DNA of 64,000 nt, taken from positions 310,001 through 374,000 of the forward strand of contig NZ_CP022255.1 in assembly GCF_003119195.2 (NCBI RefSeq), in the 5' to 3' direction. The notes under the pieces are model-generated. The model saw nothing but the letters and a program-made list of their open reading frames with translations. It did not search any database and was not told where the DNA came from. Below, one piece after another: positions 19,713-27,793 of this stretch; the first letter of the stretch is position 1; each line of letters begins with the position of its first letter. The position numbers and the translations under genes were made by a program. The stretch is from Azospirillum baldaniorum (GTDB lineage: Bacteria; Pseudomonadota; Alphaproteobacteria; Azospirillales; Azospirillaceae).

Positions 19713-22327
19713 CACCACGTCGCCCGCAGGGACAGCAGGACGTTGCGCGGCTCGCCGTAGTAGCCGTAGTTCTGGACGCTGCTCAGGTACTTCTTGTCGA
19801 ACAGGTTGTTGAGGTTCAGCGTGGCCGAGACCTTGTCGGTGATCTGATAGCGCGTCATCAGATCGACCACCGCGTAGCCGTCGCGGTCGTAGCGCCGGGC
19901 GCCGGTGCCGGTGTAGACGTCGCCTTCCCACTTGACGTTGCCGCCCACCATCACGCGATCCCAAGCGCCCGGCAGGCGGTAGGTGGTGAACAGCTTGAAG
20001 GTGTCGCGCGGCACGTAGGTCATCATCCGCTGGCCGTCGGCGTTCTTGATCGAGGTGTGGCTGTAGCCGCCGCCGACCTGCCAGCCGGTCATCACCTCTC
20101 CGGCCACTTCCAGCTCGAAGCCCTTGCTTTCCGCACCCTTCACCGCCCGGTAGGCCTGCGTGCCGTCCGGAGCGAAGCGGCCGGGATCGGCCTCGCCCAG
20201 ATTGTCCTGCTGGATCAGGAACACCGCGGCGCTGGCGTTCAGGGCGCCGCCGAAGAACTCGGCCTTCACGCCGGCCTCGTAGGCGTTGCCGTCCAGCGGA
20301 TCGAGGGACTGGCCGCTGACGTCCTTGTAGTTTTGCGGCTTGAAGATGCTGGTGTAGCTGGCGTAGACCGACCAGATGTCGGTCAGGTCGAGCACGACGC
20401 CGGCGAAGGGTGTGAACACCCCGTTCTCCGACCGTTTGCTGTAGCTTCCCGCCCCCGCGTTCGGGCTGCTCTTCTCGATCTGCTCCCACCGGCTGATGCG
20501 GCTGCCGAGGATGACCGACAGCGCGTCGGTCGGGCGCAGGCGGGTGGCGGCGTAGGCGGCCACCTGCCGCTCGTCGGTCTGCGACCGGCCGGTCGGGTTG
20601 AGCGTCGGCTGGGCGATGCTGCCGTTCCAGGTGAAGTAGTTGGGGATCGAGGGATCGTAGCCGGGGATGGTCCAGAGCGGGTAGTCGAGCCCCTCGCGCT
20701 TGGCGTAATAGCCGCTGATGCCGGCCATCAGGTCGTGCCGCCGCCCGAACAGGTCGAAGCCGCCGTTCAGGTCGGCGCTGACCGAGGTCTGCTCCAAGTC
20801 GGAGTTCCAGCGGCCCGGCCAGATGCCCATGCCGGTGCCGTCCCGGTTCAGGTCGCCGCGGGTGCCGAAGCCGAGCAGGCTGTCATATTCGCGGTTGTTG
20901 CGCTCCACGTTCAGCGTCGCCGTCCAGCCGTCACCAAAGCGGTGCTTCAGCTCGCTGAAGACCGTCAGGTTGTCGTGCATGTGGTACGCCCAGCGGGCGC
21001 CGCTGTTGTAGGAGCGGGGGAGGTTCGTCTTCGTCCCGTCGCTGTAGAACAGCGGGAAGCCGGAGTTGGAGGCGTCGTCGGAGCGGTGCTTCTGGTACTC
21101 GACGCCGACCGTCCAGGTGGTGTCGTCCGTGACGTCGGCCTCCAGGACTCCGTAGAGCACCTTCTTGCGCGCGTGCAGGCGGTCGATGAAGCTGTCGTTG
21201 TCCTGATAGGCGCCGACGACGCGCCCGCGCAGGCGGCCGTTCTCGGTCAGCGGACCCGACAGGTCGGCCTCGCCGCGGTAGCGGTTCCAGGAACCGATCT
21301 GGCCCTCGGCGTAGGCCTGGAGGATCGGGGTCGGGCGCTTGCGGACCAGATTGACCGAGGCCGACGGCTCGCCGACACCGTTCAGAAGGCCGGTCGCGCC
21401 GCGCACCACCTCGATCCGGTCGAACACCGCCGTGTCCGAAATGGAATCGTCGAACCCGTACACGGTCGAGCGCGGGATTCCGTTCACCTGATAATTCGTC
21501 ACCGGGAAGCCGCGCGCGAAGACATCGTCTCCGTCGCTGCCCAGCGGACCGCGCTGCATCCGCGACACGCCGACCGTCTGGTCGAGCACGTCGCGGATCT
21601 CGTTCAGCCCCTGGTCATCCATGCGCTGGCGGGTCATCACGCTGACCGACTGCGGCGTCTCGCGCGGCGTCAGATTCAGCTTGGTGGCGCTGTCGGTCGA
21701 GCCGGTGGTGTAGGAGCCGGTGCCCTCGCTGCGGCCCGGATCGCGGGACAGCCCGCCCTGAACCGTCACCGGCTCAAGCACCGCCGCACCGCCGGCCTGA
21801 GCCGGCAGCTTCTCCAGCGTCACCGTGTCGGGATCGACGAAGCGCGCGATCAGGCCGGTGCCGGCCAGCAGGCGGATCAGCGCGTCCTGGGGAGCCAGAG
21901 TGCCCGTCACCCCCGGCGAGGAAACGCCCTGCGCGATGTCGGAGGGGTAGAGCACCTGGAAGCCGGTGGCCTGCCCGTAGGCGGCGAGCACGCCCGGCAG
22001 CGGGCCGGCGGCGATGGCGAAGCTGACGGTCCGGCCCTGCTGGGCCACCTGAATGGCCGTTTCCCCGATTGTTGCAGGCGCCGCCAGGGCGCCGTGAAGC
22101 GCCGTTGATGCCAGCAGCATGCCCAGCAGAGCCGGAGTCCAGCCACCCCGCGCCGTCTTCCCCCGCGCCGTCTGCCCCCGCGCCGTCTTCCCCCGCGCCG
22201 TCTGCCCCCGCGCCGTCTTCCCCCGCGCCGTCTGCCCCCGCGCCGTCTTCCCCCGCGCCGTCTGCCCCCGCGCCGTCTTCCCCCGCGCCGTCTGCCCCCG
22301 CAGCCGACGTCCCCCGCCATTGATCAT
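19712..22327 (-). CDS. TonB-dependent siderophore receptor with signalling (STN) domain
   Basis: An 871-residue outer-membrane receptor of the FpvA/FecA transducer type. After the signal region comes an STN domain (about 95-170; FQVLYPSDIAQGVSSPGVTG) that contacts a FecR-like anti-sigma factor. The plug follows (TPRETPQSVSVMTRQRMDD, VEVVRGATGLL-type segment reading IEVVRGATGLLNGVGEPSASVN), then a 22-strand barrel ending in aromatic RATW. It imports a ferric siderophore and signals surface occupancy to the FecI/FecR pair encoded just upstream. The N-terminus is odd: five copies of a 30-bp repeat encode alternating ARGQT/ARGKT units before the hydrophobic core. The start is uncertain: ATG 22327 is used here, with ATGs at 22381 and 22408 possible. 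Confidence 0.92.
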   Translation of the reverse strand: MINGGGRRLRGQTARGKTARGQTARGKTARGQTARGKTARGQTARGKTARGQTARGKTARGGWTPALLGMLLASTALHGALAAPATIGETAIQVAQQGRTVSFAIAAGPLPGVLAAYGQATGFQVLYPSDIAQGVSSPGVTGTLAPQDALIRLLAGTGLIARFVDPDTVTLEKLPAQAGGAAVLEPVTVQGGLSRDPGRSEGTGSYTTGSTDSATKLNLTPRETPQSVSVMTRQRMDDQGLNEIRDVLDQTVGVSRMQRGPLGSDGDDVFARGFPVTNYQVNGIPRSTVYGFDDSISDTAVFDRIEVVRGATGLLNGVGEPSASVNLVRKRPTPILQAYAEGQIGSWNRYRGEADLSGPLTENGRLRGRVVGAYQDNDSFIDRLHARKKVLYGVLEADVTDDTTWTVGVEYQKHRSDDASNSGFPLFYSDGTKTNLPRSYNSGARWAYHMHDNLTVFSELKHRFGDGWTATLNVERNNREYDSLLGFGTRGDLNRDGTGMGIWPGRWNSDLEQTSVSADLNGGFDLFGRRHDLMAGISGYYAKREGLDYPLWTIPGYDPSIPNYFTWNGSIAQPTLNPTGRSQTDERQVAAYAATRLRPTDALSVILGSRISRWEQIEKSSPNAGAGSYSKRSENGVFTPFAGVVLDLTDIWSVYASYTSIFKPQNYKDVSGQSLDPLDGNAYEAGVKAEFFGGALNASAAVFLIQQDNLGEADPGRFAPDGTQAYRAVKGAESKGFELEVAGEVMTGWQVGGGYSHTSIKNADGQRMMTYVPRDTFKLFTTYRLPGAWDRVMVGGNVKWEGDVYTGTGARRYDRDGYAVVDLMTRYQITDKVSATLNLNNLFDKKYLSSVQNYGYYGEPRNVLLSLRATW
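22151..22300. repeat. Tandem repeat, 5 x 30 bp, in the receptor's N-terminal coding region
   Basis: Ten 15-bp blocks alternate CGCCGTCTTCCCCCG and CGCCGTCTGCCCCCG, that is, five exact 30-bp units. Read on the minus strand they encode ten ARGxT pentapeptides. The unit is a multiple of three, so copy-number change would keep the frame. Confidence 0.97.
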
Positions 22328-22439
22328 CACCAAGACCCCGCCATTTTGCGAATGAGTTGCATTTTCGTGTATGCAGGTCATGACGATGCCCGGCGGGAAC
22401 CACCTCACCTCGGTTTGGAAAAAATTTGATACGAACCGG

Positions 22440-23387
22440 CTAGATGGAACGGATGATGACCAAGCCGGGAACGGGGCGCAGCGTGCGCAAGGGAAGCGTG
22501 CGGAGAATGGCGTTCAGGGCGGCGTCCGGCCGGCTGATGTCCACGCTGCCGTCGAAGCGCAGTCCGGCGAGCGGGCGGTCCCACAGCACGATGCGGGCGG
22601 GGTGGTAGCGGTTGAGATCGGCAATCACCGCGTCGAGCGGCTGTCCCTGGAAAACCAGCCGGCCGTGCCGCCATGCGTTCTCCACCGCCACGCCCTGGCT
22701 CAGCAGCGGGCCGGGACCATCGGGGCCATAGGATCGGCTTTGCCCGGCGGCGACGGGAAGGGGGGGCTCCGTCCCGGTGGTCAGGCTGGCCGTTCCGGAT
22801 TCCACCGCCACCACCACGGAGTCCAGGCAGCGGTGCACCACGAAGCTGGCGTCGGCGGTGGCGATCCGCCCGTCGGCGCAGGTGACGACGAAGGGGCGCC
22901 CCGGGTCGGGAGCGGTCACGAAATGCGCCCGCCCCTCGGTCAAACGGACGCGCCGTTCGCCGGCGGTGAAGGCGACGGCCACCGCGCTGTCGGCGTCCAG
23001 GGTCAGGACCGAGCCGTCGTCCAGCGCCACCGTCCGCCGCTCGCCGATCCCGGTCTTCAGGTCGCCCGGCCAGCCGGTCAGGACGACCGCTCCGCCCAGC
23101 GCCGCGGCGCAGGCCGCCGCCCCGCCGACGGCGCCGAGCGCCAGGAAACGGCGCCGCGTCGGCGCGGCGCGGCGTTCCTTGCGCGGATCGGGCACCCGGT
23201 CCAGATCGCCCCACAGTCCGGCCAGCCGGTCGTACTCGCGGCGGTGGGCCGGGTCCTGCGCCAGCCAGGCGTGAAAGGCCCGGCGGTCCGCCGCGTCGGC
23301 GTCGCCCGACTCCATGCGCACGAACCACGCCAGGGCCGCGTCCCGCGGGGTGTCCGGTAAGTCCGGCTGGTCGCGATCGCGCTCCAT
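22440..23387 (-). CDS. fecR: FecR-like anti-sigma factor
   Basis: A 315-residue inner-membrane regulator. The cytoplasmic N-terminus (DUF4880-like) contains ALAWFVRMESGDADAADR and FHAWLAQDPAHRREYDRL, the region that binds the ECF sigma factor. A single transmembrane helix follows (about 95-118; GAVGGAAACAAALGGAVVL), then a periplasmic FecR domain with the conserved ERRTVALDDGSVLTLDADS and RVRLTEGRAHF segments. A C-terminal STN-interacting part ends the protein. ATG 23387 overlaps the sigma factor's TGA (TGATG). It relays receptor occupancy to the sigma factor. Confidence 0.9.
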   Translation of the reverse strand: MERDRDQPDLPDTPRDAALAWFVRMESGDADAADRRAFHAWLAQDPAHRREYDRLAGLWGDLDRVPDPRKERRAAPTRRRFLALGAVGGAAACAAALGGAVVLTGWPGDLKTGIGERRTVALDDGSVLTLDADSAVAVAFTAGERRVRLTEGRAHFVTAPDPGRPFVVTCADGRIATADASFVVHRCLDSVVVAVESGTASLTTGTEPPLPVAAGQSRSYGPDGPGPLLSQGVAVENAWRHGRLVFQGQPLDAVIADLNRYHPARIVLWDRPLAGLRFDGSVDISRPDAALNAILRTLPLRTLRPVPGLVIIRSI

Positions 23388-23893
23388 CAGAGCGCCAGCC
23401 GGTCGCGGCAGTGGGCCAGGGCCTTCATGACATGCTTCTCCACCATGCTGCGCGAGATGCCGAGGCGCGCGGCGATGTCGGCATGGCTCAGCCCATCGAA
23501 TTTGTGAAGCAGAAACACCTCGCGGCAACGCGGCGGCAGTTCGTCCAGCGCCCGGCTCAGCCGTTCCAGTCGCTGCTTGTGCTCCAGCGTCGCCTCGGCG
23601 TCCGGCTCGTCCAGCGGACGGTCGAGCCCCAGTTCCGCCGGGGCGAAGCGCCGCCCTCGGCGGGTCTCCGCACGCATCCGGTCGAGCGCGATGTTGTCGG
23701 CCATGCGGTACAGGTAGGAACGCGGGTTGTCGATCTCCGGCAGGGCCGTCAGGCTGCGCAGCCGCAGATAGGTGTCCTGCACGACGTCCTCGGCGAGGCA
23801 CAGCGACCCCAGGCGCCGGGCCAGATGGCCGGTCATCTCTTCATAATGGTCGATCAGCAGACCCAGCAGGGAAGACCGGTCTCTTTCAGCCAT
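23387..23893 (-). CDS. fecI: FecI-like ECF RNA polymerase sigma factor
   Basis: A 168-residue extracytoplasmic-function sigma factor of the iron-starvation (FecI) group. Region 2 (about 10-80) has AEDVVQDTYLRL and NPRSYLYRMADNIALDRMR. Region 4 (about 105-165) has LDELPPRCREVFLLHKFDGLSHADIAARLGISRSMVEKHV cut into its helix-turn-helix. It would direct transcription of the receptor/transporter genes when the siderophore is bound. ATG 23893 gives the usual family length; the frame is open to a GTG at 23932 with a nearby AGGAG, so the start could be 13 codons earlier. A Fur-box-like palindrome lies 53 bases upstream. Confidence 0.9.
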   Translation of the reverse strand: MAERDRSSLLGLLIDHYEEMTGHLARRLGSLCLAEDVVQDTYLRLRSLTALPEIDNPRSYLYRMADNIALDRMRAETRRGRRFAPAELGLDRPLDEPDAEATLEHKQRLERLSRALDELPPRCREVFLLHKFDGLSHADIAARLGISRSMVEKHVMKALAHCRDRLAL

Positions 23894-23945
23894 GACGTGG
23901 GCGACATCCGTTCCCAAAACCTCGCAGCCCACTCCTAAGCACGAA

Positions 23946-23960
23946 TGCGAATCATTCGCA
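23946..23960. promoter_or_regulatory. Fur-box-like palindrome upstream of fecI
   Basis: A perfect 15-bp palindrome TGCGAATCATTCGCA, close to the alphaproteobacterial and general Fur-box core (alternating GAAT/ATTC half-sites around C). Placed just upstream of the sigma gene of an iron-siderophore operon, where iron-dependent repression is expected. Inferred from sequence and position. Confidence 0.75.
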
Positions 23961-24093
23961 ATCGATAGATCGGCCTGGGAAAATATCTTTGATGAGGGCA
24001 GGTGAGGGGATGGGGCGCGGCGATCGTCTGAAAGTCAGGACGCCTCGTGCCTGTGCGGAAGCATGCGGCATCGGTCGTCCCGCTTGGGACCTG

Positions 24094-25158
24094 TCAGCGC
24101 AGCGCCTCGGCGCAGCCGTCGAGGCCCAACCCGCGGCACAGCGCCTGGGACAGAAGGCGGCCGTCCGGATTGTCCGGACCGACCGTGCCGGGCGGACGCC
24201 CCAGCAGCGGGTAGAGCATCATGCCGCCCTGCGGGTCCTGCGCGACGTTCCGCGCGAGCTGTTCCGCCAGAGGCACCGTGTAGGTCGGCCCGCCGAGCTG
24301 GCTCGGCGGCACCTGGACGCCGAGGGCGAGCGGCCCCTTCCAGACCTGCCGGTAAGCCTGCCACGCCTGCCAGGGATCGAAGGTCGGGCCGGCCTCATAG
24401 GCCATGATGGAGACGAGGTCGATCGCCTCCGCCTGCGGGGAACGCAGCAGGTTGAGGATCGACCCGGTATGGGAGCCGCGCGGCTGGGCGTCCCGGAACG
24501 CGCCCTCGCCATAGGCGCCGATGCTCCAGCCCGGCACGGTCAGCAGCAGGGGGCGCGGGAAGGCGCTGCGGAAACGCGCGACCAGATCCAGCCACATCGC
24601 GTCGGACAGGCAGCGCACCCGGCCGGGCGGCCGGACCGAACAGCCGGGCGTCACCGGCTCGAAATCCAGATCGATCCCGTCGACCCCGAGATCCTGGACC
24701 AGCCGCACCAGCGCGTCGAGATTCAGCGCGTCCCAATTGGCGTAGTTGGCCCCGCCGACGGCGAGCAGCACGCGGGTGTCCGGCTGGCGCTGCTTCAGAA
24801 GCGTGATGGCGTCCCTCAGCACCGTGCCGGAAAAGCCGTATTGCAGCCCGGTCCCCTTGAGGTCGAGGCGGCCGGGATAGGCGGCGTCCGGCCGGACGAA
24901 GGACAGGGCGACCAGATTCATGTAGCCGGGGAGCGTCGCCAGCGTCGTCGCGGCCGGGCCGGTGGCCGGGCGCTCGTACCAGCTGTCGTGATAGACGAGC
25001 AGGGGGCGCGCCGGCAGCCCGCCCGCTTTCGCGTCCGCCATGCCACCCGCTATGCCACCCGCCAGCAGCCCGGCGGCGAGGGCCAGGGCGCCTAGAACAC
25101 GTCGCGCCCGAACAGGCCGGTGGTCACGGTGCTGATGATGATTTTCGCATCGAGCCAT
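24094..25158 (-). CDS. GH18-like (chitinase-family) secreted glycosidase
   Basis: A 354-residue protein with an N-terminal export signal (VLGALALAAGLLAGGIAGG, cleavage near ADAKAG) and a GH18 TIM barrel. VLLAVGGANYANWDAL matches the conserved beta-3 strand. DGIDLDFEP carries the catalytic DxxDxDxE, with the acid Glu in the last position. SIMAYEAGPTF corresponds to the conserved beta-6 region (MxYD/E). The substrate may be the locus's own polysaccharide rather than chitin; several EPS clusters encode a hydrolase that trims or releases polymer. The only in-frame start able to give the signal peptide is ATG 25158, so it overlaps the upstream transferase by 67 bases, which is unusually long. Confidence 0.82.
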   Translation of the reverse strand: MARCENHHQHRDHRPVRARRVLGALALAAGLLAGGIAGGMADAKAGGLPARPLLVYHDSWYERPATGPAATTLATLPGYMNLVALSFVRPDAAYPGRLDLKGTGLQYGFSGTVLRDAITLLKQRQPDTRVLLAVGGANYANWDALNLDALVRLVQDLGVDGIDLDFEPVTPGCSVRPPGRVRCLSDAMWLDLVARFRSAFPRPLLLTVPGWSIGAYGEGAFRDAQPRGSHTGSILNLLRSPQAEAIDLVSIMAYEAGPTFDPWQAWQAYRQVWKGPLALGVQVPPSQLGGPTYTVPLAEQLARNVAQDPQGGMMLYPLLGRPPGTVGPDNPDGRLLSQALCRGLGLDGCAEALR

Positions 25159-26678
25159 AGCGACCAGTTCTCGATATAGTGGATGTCCATGTCAACCCCG
25201 ACGCGCGCCTTCTCGACCGTGTGGATGCCGCCGCGCATGCCGTTGATCTGGGCCCAGCCGGTGATGCCCGGCTTGACGCGGCTGCGCGCCGCGTATTCGC
25301 GCGCGACCTCGGCGTAGCGCTGGTTGCCGACCCGCATGTTCGGGACATGGGCGCGCGGGCCAACCACCGACATGTCGCCGGCCAGCACGTTGAAGAGCTG
25401 GGGCAACTCGTCGATGCTCGTCCGGCGGAGAAAGCGGCCGACGCGGGTGATGCGCGGGTTGTCGCGGCTGGTGCCGACGGCGCCGTCGTCGCTGTCGTCC
25501 ACCTTCATCGTGCGGAACTTCAGCATCGTGAAGGGGCGGTTGTTGAAGCCCACGCGGGTCTGCCGGAAGATGATCGGCCCCGGCGAGTCCAGGCGGACCG
25601 CGATGGCCGCGGCCAGCATGAAGGGCGAGGCGACGAGCAGGCCGAGGCCCGCGACGACGACGTCCTCGATCCGCTTCACGATGATCTGCATGCCGCGCAA
25701 CGGCTGCCGCATCACCAGCAGGGCCGGGATGCCGCCGATGTGTCGCAGGTTGGCGAGCCGCAGCCGGATGCTCTCCTCGTCCAGCGGGATCAGGATGTCG
25801 AGGGAGATCATCTGAAGCTGCATGCGCAGGCTGTGGATGCGCATCGCCGCCCGCCAGGGCAGGGCGATCACGACCATGTCCACACGGTTGTCCGGCAGGA
25901 AGCGCTTGAAGTCCGTCAGATCGCCGGACACCGGAAGGCCGGCCAGGGACGCGGGCCGGCGGTCGCTGTCACGGTCGTCGAACAGGCCGAGGATGCTGTA
26001 GTTCGCCCGGTGTTCCGGCAGGGCCAGATGCGCGATCATCCGCTCCGCGACGTCGGTCGCGCCCAGGATGACGACCCGGCGGCGCAGCACCCCGCGCTCC
26101 TCCAGAAGGCGCACGCCCCACGCCGCCGCCACACGGCCCGCCCCGAGACAGGCGAGCGCCGTCCCACCCCACAGGGCGAGCATGTCCGACGGGACGACCT
26201 CCGGCAGGAAGGCCCAGACGAGCAGGGAGAGGACGGTTCCGGACGGCAGCAGGCCGCCGACCACGTCCAGCAGCGACTTCCCCCAATGCCGGTAGTTTTC
26301 GACACGGTAGGCGCCGATGGTGGTCATGGTGCGCAGATAGACGCCCAGCGTGACGGCCGTGAAGATGATCGCCTGGATGAGCAGGCGCCCGTCGTCAAGC
26401 GACGGCTCGTCCGTCCGGGCGGCCCAGATGGCCCAGGCGCCCAGGCCGGCGAGCGCCAGAAGGAACCCGTCCGCCCCCTTCACCAGCCGATTGACCAATC
26501 CATGCGTCCAGTGCAGCCAGCCATCCCGTGCACCGGCGAAATCGCCGGGGGGTGGCGCGCTGTCCGGCTCAGCCTCCGGCTCGACATCTGGCGCGGCGGC
26601 CGGCGGCGGCGGCGCGACAGGGTCCAGAACGGCGGTTTGCCCTTCAGCCGGAAAACGGACCTGCACGTCGTCGCGCAT
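25092..26678 (-). CDS. Undecaprenyl-phosphate sugar phosphotransferase (WcaJ-like)
   Basis: A 528-residue polyisoprenyl-phosphate hexose-1-phosphate transferase that starts EPS repeat-unit assembly by moving a sugar phosphate onto the lipid carrier at the inner membrane. A proline/alanine-rich cytoplasmic tail (1-50) precedes four predicted helices (about 68-185). A CoA-binding-like domain follows (VVILGATDVAERMIAHL), then a fifth helix before the conserved catalytic C-terminus: SPGPIIFRQTRVGFNNRPF, MLKFRTMKVD, RVGRFLRRTSIDELPQLFNVL and SVVGPRAHVPN. The full C-terminus is present. It lies in a unit with the methyltransferase upstream (9-base gap) and the GH18 gene downstream. Confidence 0.93.
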   Translation of the reverse strand: MRDDVQVRFPAEGQTAVLDPVAPPPPAAAPDVEPEAEPDSAPPPGDFAGARDGWLHWTHGLVNRLVKGADGFLLALAGLGAWAIWAARTDEPSLDDGRLLIQAIIFTAVTLGVYLRTMTTIGAYRVENYRHWGKSLLDVVGGLLPSGTVLSLLVWAFLPEVVPSDMLALWGGTALACLGAGRVAAAWGVRLLEERGVLRRRVVILGATDVAERMIAHLALPEHRANYSILGLFDDRDSDRRPASLAGLPVSGDLTDFKRFLPDNRVDMVVIALPWRAAMRIHSLRMQLQMISLDILIPLDEESIRLRLANLRHIGGIPALLVMRQPLRGMQIIVKRIEDVVVAGLGLLVASPFMLAAAIAVRLDSPGPIIFRQTRVGFNNRPFTMLKFRTMKVDDSDDGAVGTSRDNPRITRVGRFLRRTSIDELPQLFNVLAGDMSVVGPRAHVPNMRVGNQRYAEVAREYAARSRVKPGITGWAQINGMRGGIHTVEKARVGVDMDIHYIENWSLWLDAKIIISTVTTGLFGRDVF

Positions 26679-26687
26679 GGCGGTCTC

Positions 26688-27536
26688 TCACCCTTGCACG
26701 AAGCGGCGGATGATCGGCTTCAACGCCTGCCCCAGCGGATGGGAGCGAAGCCGGCGGGTCAGGCCGGTCTGCCGGATGAACTGCATCGGCGTCCGCGGCG
26801 TACGGAACACGGTGACGGGCTGGCCGAACAGCTCGGTGTCGCGCACGTAATGGCGCGAAGCCATCGCACCGACCAGCATGGCGCGGTAGCGCTCCGCCCA
26901 GTCGGGGCGTGCCAGAAGCAGCTTGTTGTCGCCGATGGCGAAGGGCGCCAGGACTCCCGGCCGTTCGGCCATGAAGCGGCACATGCCTTCGGACACGGCG
27001 GGGAATTCCGGGTTGAAGTAGTCGTCGAGGACGATCACCCCGCCGTCGCCCAAACTGTCGTCGGCGATGCCCAGGTCGTGGCGCGTGATGTCGGCGGTGT
27101 GGCCGCCGTCGATGCTGAACAGGCGGACCGCGGGACCCAGCCGGCCGGCGAGGCCGGTCCAGGCGAGAGTCGTCGAGTTGCCCTTGACGACCTCGACCGA
27201 CGCCGGTTCGATTCCGAAGCGGACGAGGTTGGCGCGGAAGGCCGTCTCGTCGCCTTGTCCCGACTGGTCGACGTTGAATTGCTGGTCGTCGAACAGATCG
27301 ATGGCGAAGGCCCGCTCACCGGCTTGGCGCACCAGCGCCAGCAGGATGAACAGCCGTCCGTGATGGACGCCGATCTCGCCGACGCTTCCCGCCACGCCCT
27401 GAGCGCTCTGCCAGACGCCGACCGTGGCGATCAGGCTGGCGTCCAGGCGCGACAGCCAGCCGTCCACACGGCGATGGCCGCCATGCACATAGCGGTGCAG
27501 CGCCGAAGAAAATGCTATTGGGGGTTGAGGCGACAT
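26688..27536 (-). CDS. Class I SAM-dependent methyltransferase
   Basis: A 282-residue enzyme with a Rossmann-type methyltransferase pattern. Motif I is GSVGEIGVHHGRLFILLA, an acidic strand end (FAIDLFDDQQFN) follows, then FSIDGGHTADITRHDLG and GGVIVLDDYFNPEFP, typical of the Methyltransf_24/TylF-like group that acts on sugars. It probably methylates an EPS sugar or intermediate, inferred from the transferase gene nine bases downstream. It is first in its unit and preceded by a 257-base AT-rich region that must hold the promoter. Confidence 0.8.
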   Translation of the reverse strand: MSPQPPIAFSSALHRYVHGGHRRVDGWLSRLDASLIATVGVWQSAQGVAGSVGEIGVHHGRLFILLALVRQAGERAFAIDLFDDQQFNVDQSGQGDETAFRANLVRFGIEPASVEVVKGNSTTLAWTGLAGRLGPAVRLFSIDGGHTADITRHDLGIADDSLGDGGVIVLDDYFNPEFPAVSEGMCRFMAERPGVLAPFAIGDNKLLLARPDWAERYRAMLVGAMASRHYVRDTELFGQPVTVFRTPRTPMQFIRQTGLTRRLRSHPLGQALKPIIRRFVQG

Positions 27537-27793
27537 GATGACCTCTTACTACCACACTGTTTAAAATGGCTTAAGCCAGTATTGGCGGCGCCGGGGCGAT
27601 AAATTTCGACAAAGAGTTACAACCAAATTTTGCAATTCTGTCGCATTTTGAAGATTTTCGGACGGGCGTAGCTTGGTGATTCTGCTGCGCTCGCCTTGCG
27701 GTTCATTGGTCATGCTCATGATTGGTGGTTCCCGCTATGCATGGCGATCACGTTGCAGGCATCGGCGGAGCAAGGCCGGGGAGGCGGCGGCGA
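27537..27793. promoter_or_regulatory. AT-rich intergenic region, promoter for the lower EPS unit
   Basis: 257 bases between two same-strand EPS genes, markedly more AT-rich than its surroundings (for example TTTAAAATGGCTTAAG near 27561). Likely a promoter for the methyltransferase-transferase-GH18 unit, separating it from the upper EPS operon. No single box is certain. Confidence 0.45.

Noticed and set aside
22151..22300. Regular 30-bp repeats as a CRISPR array
   Set aside because: The units are contiguous with no spacers and lie in frame within the TonB receptor gene; it is a tandem repeat.
25179..27602. An 807-codon plus-strand open frame across the WcaJ-like and methyltransferase genes
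   Set aside because: Composition is dominated by Asp/His/Arg/Gln/Ala typical of a reverse-strand shadow, and it spans two real minus-strand genes and their boundary.
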